NCBI RefSeq assembly: GCF_016862115.1
Contig: NZ_BOMI01000014.1
Coordinates: 1 to 64,000 of the forward strand
Reading direction: 5' to 3'
DNA: 64,000 nucleotides
DNA from: Paractinoplanes deccanensis
Lineage (GTDB): Bacteria > Actinomycetota > Actinomycetes > Mycobacteriales > Micromonosporaceae
The notes beneath the pieces are model-generated. The model saw only the letters and a list, made by a program, of their open reading frames with translations. It was not told the origin of the DNA and did not search any database. The translations under genes were made by a program, and so were the position numbers. Below, in pieces: positions 58,454 through 64,000 of this stretch (positions are counted from its first letter, which is position 1; each line of letters starts with the position of its first letter).

Positions 58454-59413
58454 ATGAAAAAACTCGCCGCCACGTTCATGATCACAACCCTGGCGCTGAC
58501 CGGGTGCGGTGCCGCAGCCGACGGCAAGGAGACCGCGAGCGGAGGCGACTATCCGTTCACGATCGAGAACTGCGGCGCCGACGTGACGTTCGACAAGGCA
58601 CCTGAGCGCACGGTGCTGCTCAAGAGCGCGGCCGTTCCCTACCTGCACGATCTCGGCGTGCTCGACCGGGTCACGGCGCGGGCCGGCACATATCCGAAGG
58701 AGTACTACGACGCGGAGACCCTGGCCGAGCTGGACAAGATCCCGCTGCTGACCGACAAGACGGACACCAGCGGCCACTTGCAGATCTCCCAGGAGGTCGT
58801 GATCAGCCAGCAGCCCGACCTGGTCTTCGGCGAGGTCGACAACCTGTCGCGCGACACCCTCTCCGCGGTCGGCATCCCGCTGCTGGAGGAGCCGGCCATG
58901 TGCCCGGACAGCACCATCGCGCCCACCTTCGACGACATCTACCGTCAGCTCGACACGTACGGCAAGGTCTTCAACCGTCCCCAGCAGGCCGCCACGGCCG
59001 CCGCAGCGCTCAAGGACCGTGTCGGCAAGGTGGAGAAGGCGGGGAACGGCCGTACCGCGGCGGTGCTCTATCCGACCGTCGGCGGCGGCGTGACCTACGC
59101 CTACGGCTTTACCAGCATGGCGCATCCGCAGCTGGAAGCCGCGGGCTTCAAGAACGCTTTCGGCGACAGCAAGGAGCGCGTCTTCGAGGTGACCCTGGAG
59201 GAACTGCTCGGCCGCAACCCCAACGTGCTGATCCTGCTGCACAGCGACGGCGACCCGAAGGCGGTCGAGAAGGCGCTGACCGACCTGCCCGGCGCGGAGA
59301 AGCTGAAGGCCGTGCGGGACGGCACCGTGATGACGCAGCTGTTCAACTTCACCGAGCCGCCGTCGCCGCTGTCGGTCGACGGCCTCGAGAAGATCGTGCG
59401 GCGGTTCCGGTGA
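58454..59413 (+). CDS. Iron-siderophore ABC substrate-binding lipoprotein
   Basis: 319 residues, starting one base after the permease stop. Lipobox 'LTGC' (residues 15-18). Class III binding-protein (FecB/TroA-like) fold: 'KAPERTVLLKSAAVPYLHDL' (typical 'P.RVV' strand and helix), 'QQPDLVFGEVDNLSRDTLSA' and 'LGRNPNVLILLHSDGDPKAV'. 'GIPLLEEPAMCPDS' and 'FTSMAHPQLEAAGF' line the cleft. The ligand is likely a ferric siderophore or a metal chelate, given the reductase-like gene that follows. Confidence 0.9.
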   Translation: MKKLAATFMITTLALTGCGAAADGKETASGGDYPFTIENCGADVTFDKAPERTVLLKSAAVPYLHDLGVLDRVTARAGTYPKEYYDAETLAELDKIPLLTDKTDTSGHLQISQEVVISQQPDLVFGEVDNLSRDTLSAVGIPLLEEPAMCPDSTIAPTFDDIYRQLDTYGKVFNRPQQAATAAAALKDRVGKVEKAGNGRTAAVLYPTVGGGVTYAYGFTSMAHPQLEAAGFKNAFGDSKERVFEVTLEELLGRNPNVLILLHSDGDPKAVEKALTDLPGAEKLKAVRDGTVMTQLFNFTEPPSPLSVDGLEKIVRRFR

Positions 59414-60174
59414 TCAGCGCGTCCGCCCTCTCGTGGCGCTACGGCGCCGATCCGGTCATCGACGGCGTCGACGTGGTCGCGCGGCCGGGCCGGGTGCTCG
59501 GCCTGATCGGGCCGAACGGCAGCGGCAAGACGACGCTGCTGCGGCTCCTCTACGGCGCGCTGCGCAGCCCCACCGGGCAGGTGACCGTCGACGGCGTCGC
59601 GGTGCCGGAGCTGAGCCCGCGCGAGACCGCCCGCCGGATCGCCGTGGTGGTGCAGGAGTCCGGCGGTGAGACGGCGATGACCGTGGCCGAGATGGTGCTG
59701 CTGGGCCGCGGGCCGCACCTGTCGACGTTCCAGCGCGCCGGCGCCGCCGACCACGAGATCGCCGCGGAGTGCCTGGAACGCGTCGGCGCCGCGCATCTGG
59801 CCGGGCGCGCCTTTGCCGGGCTCTCCGGCGGCGAGCGGCAGCGGGTGCTCATCGCCCGCGCGCTCGCCCAGCAGGCCACTCACCTGCTGCTGGACGAGCC
59901 CACCAACCACCTCGACATCCGCTACCAGCACGAGATCCTGCACCTGGTCCGCGAGCTGGGCACGTGCTCGGTCGTCGTGCTGCACGACCTGAACCTGGCC
60001 GCCCGCTACTGCGACGACCTGGTGCTGCTCGGTGGCGGCGACGTGGTGGCCGCCGGGCCGGCCGGCGAGGTCCTCGACCCGGCGATCCTCGAACCCGTCT
60101 ACGGCATCGGCATCCGGCGGCTCGACCTGGACGGGACCCTGCACCTGCTTTTCGACCTGGAGGCACGCGTGTGA
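59410..60174 (+). CDS. Iron-siderophore ABC ATPase (FepC/BtuD type)
   Basis: 254 residues from GTG 59410, overlapping the binding-protein stop (GTGA). Walker A 'GPNGSGKTT', Q-loop 'VVVQESGGE', signature 'LSGGERQRVLIARALAQQ', Walker B 'HLLLDEPTNHLD' and switch 'VVLHDLN'. Completes a binding-protein/permease/ATPase importer. Confidence 0.94.
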   Translation: MISASALSWRYGADPVIDGVDVVARPGRVLGLIGPNGSGKTTLLRLLYGALRSPTGQVTVDGVAVPELSPRETARRIAVVVQESGGETAMTVAEMVLLGRGPHLSTFQRAGAADHEIAAECLERVGAAHLAGRAFAGLSGGERQRVLIARALAQQATHLLLDEPTNHLDIRYQHEILHLVRELGTCSVVVLHDLNLAARYCDDLVLLGGGDVVAAGPAGEVLDPAILEPVYGIGIRRLDLDGTLHLLFDLEARV

Positions 60175-60203
60175 GCGCGCGGGACCGTCCGTAGGCTGAC
60201 CGT

Positions 60204-60962
60204 GTGCCCGAGGTCGATGCCAGCGCCGCGCTGAGGGCCGCCGCACGGTTCGGGCCCTACTTCACCTGGGAGCCGTACGACGGCGGGCCGGGCTGGCGCC
60301 CGTACGGCGAGCTGCTCGATGCCGGCGTCGTCGCCGAGCGTGTCGGTGTCGCCCGGGACCTGCTGGCACGCATGGCCGGGGTGGCGACAGGCGACATCCC
60401 GGAGCGGGCCGTCGCCTCGGTGACGTTCCTGGGCCTCGCGTCCCGGCTGCTGTCGCCTCCGCTCGCCGCGGCGGCGGCCGGGGGCGCGATGCCCGTGCCC
60501 GACCCGGCGAAGCTGTGGTGGCGCGCGGCCGAGGGCGGCCCCATCCCGTTCGCCTATCGGGGTCTGACGGCCGTCGAGGATGGCGCGGCGCTGACGACGG
60601 CGCTGGCCGAGCCGGTGCTGGAGGTCTTCCGCCGCCGGTTCGCCCTCTCCGGGCAGGTGCTGTGGGGCAACGTCGCGTCCGCCCTGGGCGGGGCCGCCGG
60701 GATGATCGCCGACGCCTCGCCGTCCCACGCCGCGGCGGCCGCCGCCCTGGTCGCCGGCGCGTTGCGGACCCCTCAGCTGGTGGGCACCGCCACGCTGGAG
60801 CGCCCCGATCCGTACCGGGACCGGTGGTTTCTGGTTCGCCGCAATTGTTGCCTCTATTACCGCATTCCGGGCGGCGGCACCTGCGGCGACTGCATCCTGA
60901 CCCCCCAAGAGAGCCGCCGCGCACACTGGCAGGCGGTGCTGAGCCGATCTAGGGTGCGGTGA
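60204..60962 (+). CDS. FhuF-like [2Fe-2S] siderophore-iron reductase
   Basis: 252 residues from GTG 60204. The C-terminal 'RNCCLYYRIPGGGTCGDC' gives C215-C216-x10-C227-x2-C230, the C-C-X10-C-X2-C cluster of the ferric-iron reductase FhuF family. The N-terminal 200 residues are helical. It would reduce ferric siderophore complexes after import, freeing Fe(II). It follows the importer ATPase by 29 bases and its stop overlaps the AraC gene, giving an operon importer-reductase-regulator. Confidence 0.9.
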   Translation: MPEVDASAALRAAARFGPYFTWEPYDGGPGWRPYGELLDAGVVAERVGVARDLLARMAGVATGDIPERAVASVTFLGLASRLLSPPLAAAAAGGAMPVPDPAKLWWRAAEGGPIPFAYRGLTAVEDGAALTTALAEPVLEVFRRRFALSGQVLWGNVASALGGAAGMIADASPSHAAAAAALVAGALRTPQLVGTATLERPDPYRDRWFLVRRNCCLYYRIPGGGTCGDCILTPQESRRAHWQAVLSRSRVR

Positions 60963-61858
60963 TGACGGCGGGGGAGACCATCCAGCAGAAGTTCACGCTG
61001 GTCTACTTCGGCGACGACACGTTCGCGTACGCGGGACGCCACCTGCACGAGGAGTCCCTGCCGGTGCACACGCACAGCTTCATCGAGGTGGCCTTCGTCC
61101 TCGGCGGCAGCGGGGTGCACCACAGCGTGGACGGGCGGCGGCGGCTCGGACCGGGCGACGCCGTGCTGCTGCGGCCGGGCGTGTGGCACGGGTACGAGGA
61201 CTGCGACGACCTGCTGCTCTACAACTGCTGCTTCTCGGCCGAGCTGCTGCGCCGCGAGCTGAGCTGGACCCGCGACGACCCGGTGCTGGGGCACCTGCTC
61301 TGGACCGGGCCGTACGTCGAGCAGCGGCGCGGCGTCCTCGCCACCCACCTCGCGCCGGACGTGCGCGACGAGTTCGCCGCCCACCTGGACACCCTGGCCG
61401 AGCTGCGGTCCCGGCCCCAGCACCTCTACCGGGGCGACTTGATCGCTCAGCTGACCCTCGCGCTGGGCCACGTCGCCCGGTCGGTCGGCGGCGACACCCG
61501 GCCGCAGGCGGTCCACCCGGCCGTCGTCGAGGCGATGCGGCTCATCGAGAGCCGGCCCGCCCACCCGTGGACGCTGACCGAGCTGGCCGACCTGCTGCAT
61601 CTCGCGCCCGGCTATGTCGTACGGCTGTTCAAGTCGTTCACGGGCCTGCCCCCGATGGCGTACCTGTCCCGCTATCGCGTCGAGCTCGCCGCCGAGATGC
61701 TGCTGCACACCGACCGGACCGTCCGCGCGATCGCCGAGCAGGTGGGCTGGCCGGACGCGAACTACTTCGCCCGGCGGTTCCGCGCCCACTACGGGCTCAC
61801 CGCGTCGGAATACCGGACCCGGTTCACGCCCCGCTACAAGCTGCTGGGCCGCGTTTAG
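60962..61858 (+). CDS. AraC-family transcriptional regulator
   Basis: 298 residues from ATG 60962 (TGATG overlap with the reductase; GTG 60959 adds one residue). N-terminal cupin sensor ('LPVHTHSFIEVAFVLGGSG', 'LGPGDAVLLRPGVWHGYE') then two helix-turn-helix units ('WTLTELADLLHLAPGYVVRL', 'IAEQVGWPDANYFARRFRAH'). Family members sense small ligands including siderophores (YbtA/AlcR-like), so it may activate this operon when the cognate siderophore is present. Its stop overlaps the convergent stop of the next gene. Confidence 0.92.
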   Translation: MTAGETIQQKFTLVYFGDDTFAYAGRHLHEESLPVHTHSFIEVAFVLGGSGVHHSVDGRRRLGPGDAVLLRPGVWHGYEDCDDLLLYNCCFSAELLRRELSWTRDDPVLGHLLWTGPYVEQRRGVLATHLAPDVRDEFAAHLDTLAELRSRPQHLYRGDLIAQLTLALGHVARSVGGDTRPQAVHPAVVEAMRLIESRPAHPWTLTELADLLHLAPGYVVRLFKSFTGLPPMAYLSRYRVELAAEMLLHTDRTVRAIAEQVGWPDANYFARRFRAHYGLTASEYRTRFTPRYKLLGRV

Positions 61859-62565
61859 CCGTTGTCCTGGGGCAGCGACGCCTTGTCGGGGAAGACCGAG
61901 TGCTGGTCCGACTGGGCGTACGCGTCGGCCGAGGCGTTGAGCAGCTCGATGAAGCCGCCGCTGACCGTGACGCAGTCGGCGGCGTGCTGCAGGGCCGCGC
62001 GCTGCATGCTGCGCAGTGAGCGGACGAAGTCGCGGGTGGCCACGGCCGAGTCCGTGTACTGGGTGTAGGGCTCCCAGCCGTCGGCGGAGCGGCCCGCGTG
62101 GTTGGCGGTGACGAGGTAGCCCTCGCCGAGGCCCCAGAAGGGCGCGTCGAGGCTCGCCTCGGAGGTGTCGGCCAGGGCGTTGAAGGCGGCCGCCAGGCTC
62201 TTGGCCGCGTCGAGGATGTGCTGCTCGTGCACGAGCAGGTCGTCGGGGCGTACGTGGACCAGCTCCCACTCAGGGCCGAAGTTCTCCAGCTTCCACTGCT
62301 CCATGTCGCCGGGGGTGGGGATCTTCGGGATCAGCTGGTTGGGTTGGTCCTTGGCACTGTCTTTGCCGCCGTCTTTGCCGCCGTCGCCCGCTGAGGACGA
62401 GGACGAGGGTGACGGCGGGGGCGAGGTGTGCAAGGGCTGCGGGGACTGCCAGTTGACCTGGAGGTGCTTCGACGGGTCGACCTCCTGGCCGCCGCCGTCC
62501 CCGCCGTCGCCGTTCCCGGGGTCCTGCAGCGGGTTCGGGTCGTACTTCGAGTGATACATCGGCAC
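61855..62565 (-). CDS. Hypothetical type VII secretion-linked protein
   Basis: 236 residues. Residues 1-85 are Pro/Ser/Gly-rich and probably disordered ('SPPPSPSSSSSAGDGGKDGG'). Residues 90-236 are helical ('HILDAAKSLAAAFNALADTS', 'STVATRDFVRSLRSMQRAAL' like) without a clear WXG. No signal. Divergent from the WXG100 pair with 132 bases between starts, so it probably belongs to the same secretion locus as an accessory. Family not recognised. Confidence 0.6.
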   Translation of the reverse strand: MPMYHSKYDPNPLQDPGNGDGGDGGGQEVDPSKHLQVNWQSPQPLHTSPPPSPSSSSSAGDGGKDGGKDSAKDQPNQLIPKIPTPGDMEQWKLENFGPEWELVHVRPDDLLVHEQHILDAAKSLAAAFNALADTSEASLDAPFWGLGEGYLVTANHAGRSADGWEPYTQYTDSAVATRDFVRSLRSMQRAALQHAADCVTVSGGFIELLNASADAYAQSDQHSVFPDKASLPQDNG

Positions 62566-62697
62566 GCGGCCACTCTCGCCGCCCGGCGGGGGAGTCGCCC
62601 AGTCCCCGGGCGGATGTCCCCGGAACGGGACTGATCGGGCACGCGGCGGCGTGCCTAGCGTTTCCCGGGTTCAGGGTCGCCCGGGAGGTGTGAGGCC

Positions 62698-63132
62698 GTG
62701 GCGCAGCATGTGTCGCCGGAGAAGTTCAAGGTCATGATGGACGTCTTCGGCAACTCCATCACCGTTGTCGAGACGCAGCGGCGCCGGGTCGAGGCGGCGC
62801 TGGACGGGATCCGCTCGGCCTTCCGCGAGGCCGAGGAGGACTGGAAGTCGCCGGCGGCGCAGACCTTCGGCGAGCTCACCCGCGAGTTCGACACCGACGC
62901 GGCAGCGCTGGAGGACCTGCTCGTCGAGATCCTGGCGCGGATGCGCAAGTCGTTCCAGAACTACCACCAGACGGAGCTCCAGAACACCAGGAACCTCCAG
63001 CACAACGACGAGAACAGGACGCTCGCCGCGACCCCGCAGGCCAAGCCCCACGAGACGGCGACGGCCACCCTCCGCACCGGCTTCGTCGGCGACGACAAGG
63101 TTGCCGCGCTGCGCGACCGGATGGCGGGCTGA
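62698..63132 (+). CDS. WXG100-type ESX substrate-like protein 1
   Basis: 144 residues from GTG 62698 (GGGAGG upstream). Long helical hairpin with the turn 'EEDWKSPAAQTFGELTREFD' (W-x-S rather than W-x-G) at about residues 46-65, the ESAT-6/CFP-10 pattern. A 45-residue C-terminal tail extends the usual 100-residue length. Coupled to the next gene (TGATG). Confidence 0.8.
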   Translation: MAQHVSPEKFKVMMDVFGNSITVVETQRRRVEAALDGIRSAFREAEEDWKSPAAQTFGELTREFDTDAAALEDLLVEILARMRKSFQNYHQTELQNTRNLQHNDENRTLAATPQAKPHETATATLRTGFVGDDKVAALRDRMAG

Positions 63133-63584
63133 TGCCGGGAACGCATCTCACCGGCGACACCTACACCGATCCCGCCGCCGACATCCTCATGCACCTCACC
63201 GCCCTCTGGACGGTCGGCAAGACCACCATCCCGGGCCACGTGGACGAGCTCGCCGACGCGCTCGGCGCCATCATCGACGCCCTCGACGCGGTCGAGCTCA
63301 ACTGGGCCGGCGACAGCCAGAAAGAGGCGGTGGACGTCAACAACCGCTGGAAGACCGCGGTGACGTCGCTGTTCGGCACCAAGAAGAACCCGGGGCAGGG
63401 CGTCATCAGCCGCATCGCGGGCGGCCTCCAGGGCGCCGCCCTCAACCTGAGCACCACCGAGTCGTCGGTCGTCGACCTGTGGCAGACGTACATCAGCAAA
63501 CTCGAGGACATGCTGGCCGGCCGGCCACCGGGTGACGCGCCCGGCGGCGACGGCGAGCAGAGCGTCCCGATCAGCGAGGTCTGA
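63132..63584 (+). CDS. WXG100-type ESX substrate-like protein 2
   Basis: 150 residues; ATG shares a base with the preceding stop. The helical hairpin turn 'LNWAGDSQKEAVDVNNRW' carries W-x-G. A C-terminal extension ends in Pro/Gly/Asp-rich residues. Likely heterodimer partner of protein 1 and co-secreted through the EccC ATPase encoded next. Confidence 0.8.
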   Translation: MPGTHLTGDTYTDPAADILMHLTALWTVGKTTIPGHVDELADALGAIIDALDAVELNWAGDSQKEAVDVNNRWKTAVTSLFGTKKNPGQGVISRIAGGLQGAALNLSTTESSVVDLWQTYISKLEDMLAGRPPGDAPGGDGEQSVPISEV

Positions 63585-63586
63585 GC

Positions 63587-64000
63587 GTGACCCGGAAACC
63601 CTTCCACCGGCCCGCGCGGCCGGACCGTCCCGGCGCGCCCGAGGGCCGCATCACCGTGCCCGCGCCGCCGCCGCTGACCCGCGCGACCGCGTCCAGCTCG
63701 TGGCTCACCATGATGCTGCCGCTGCTGTCCACGGTGGCCATGGCGGGCTACCTCATCTCGTACGGGCGTCCCCTGCTCATCATGCTGGGCGTCGGCTTCG
63801 TCGTGCTCTCGCTCGTGGCCACGCTCGGCATGCGCTGGCAGGCGCGGCACAACGCCGAGGCGGACCAGCGCCGCCACCACGAGCGCTACCTTCACGTGCT
63901 TCACGACGTACGGCTGAAGGCGCGCGAGACGGCCGCCGTGAGCCGCCACCGGGCGACCGTGCACCAGCCGAGCCCGCGCCGGCTCCTGGCGCTGGTGTCC
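63587..64000 (+). CDS. eccC: Type VII secretion ATPase EccC, N-terminus (partial)
   Basis: The frame opens at GTG 63587, 2 bases after the WXG gene, and runs off the window (138 residues visible). 'EGRITVPAPPPLTRATASSS' then two membrane helices ('SSWLTMMLPLLSTVAMAGYL' and 'PLLIMLGVGFVVLSLVATLG'), and a following helical region 'ERYLHVLHDVRLKARETAAV' with '...HQPSPRRLLALVS' is the N-terminal membrane module of EccCa. The three FtsK-type ATPase domains lie beyond the edge. Exports the WXG100 pair. Confidence 0.85.
   Translation, partial: MTRKPFHRPARPDRPGAPEGRITVPAPPPLTRATASSSWLTMMLPLLSTVAMAGYLISYGRPLLIMLGVGFVVLSLVATLGMRWQARHNAEADQRRHHERYLHVLHDVRLKARETAAVSRHRATVHQPSPRRLLALVS

Overview
The window is 64 kb of very GC-rich actinobacterial DNA. 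Third codon positions are mostly G or C, GTG and TTG starts are frequent, and long antisense shadow frames run opposite most genes. Gene content (type VII secretion pieces, ECF41 sigma factor, LacI and ROK sugar regulators, many secreted glycosidases, partner-switching STAS/anti-sigma proteins, class Ia ribonucleotide reductase under a cobalamin riboswitch) fits a soil filamentous actinomycete, most likely Micromonosporaceae (Actinoplanes-like). That assignment is inferred from content only. No tRNA, rRNA, CRISPR array or intact mobile element was seen.

Layout. 1-2.1 kb: end of a type VII secretion (ESX) locus with an EspC-like protein, a WXG-type protein carrying a C-terminal caspase/C80-like toxin domain, and a candidate immunity gene. 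2.1-10.5 kb: alpha-galactoside locus, with a secreted GH27 alpha-galactosidase and ROK repressor facing an intracellular GH36 alpha-galactosidase and a sugar ABC importer that lacks its own ATPase. 10.5-13.5 kb: ECF41 (SigJ-type) sigma factor with its usual FAD oxidoreductase partner. 13.6-17.5 kb: a three-gene, translationally coupled island (NrtR-type Nudix/winged-helix regulator, MTA/SAH-nucleosidase-like protein, four-TM protein). The last two share a short RHIM/BASS-like motif, making this the best candidate for an undescribed conflict or signalling system. 17.6-24.5 kb: a membrane protein, a PL7 alginate lyase, STAS and STAS-HATPase regulators, a lipoprotein behind a perfect CebR-type box, an APC amino-acid permease, an SGNH hydrolase. 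24.5-30.2 kb: VOC protein, GH15 enzyme, an alpha/beta hydrolase with a Cys nucleophile, a gene broken by one stop codon, small proteins and a GNAT. 30.1-38.9 kb: LacI repressor facing a complete LIV-type ABC importer operon that continues into a LamG protein and a PQQ-type sugar dehydrogenase. 38.9-43.4 kb: lipoprotein, DUF1345 and PepSY membrane proteins. 43.5-47.7 kb: overlapping copper operon (CopD-CtaG fusion, PCu(A)C chaperone, DyP peroxidase, CopC). 47.7-50.4 kb: a large LuxR-family ATPase regulator. 50.4-52.0 kb: a decayed stretch with an alpha/beta-hydrolase fragment, an 18-bp tandem repeat and an IS630 transposase remnant. 52.0-55.6 kb: nrdAB with a cobalamin riboswitch and paired NrdR boxes. 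55.9-57.3 kb: VOC protein and ECF sigma factor. 57.4-61.9 kb: iron-siderophore type importer with a ferric-reductase-like [2Fe-2S] protein and an AraC regulator. 61.9-64.0 kb: a second type VII secretion segment (two WXG100-type proteins and the start of eccC).

How it fits together. Two sugar-uptake regulons, an iron-uptake operon and a copper-trafficking operon are ordinary accessory metabolism with recognisable local regulators. The segments that fit least with ordinary metabolism are 13.6-17.5 kb (shared amyloid-like motif next to a nucleosidase), the ESX toxin pair at the left edge, and the coupling of a LacI repressor, an amino-acid-type importer and a PQQ dehydrogenase at 30-39 kb.
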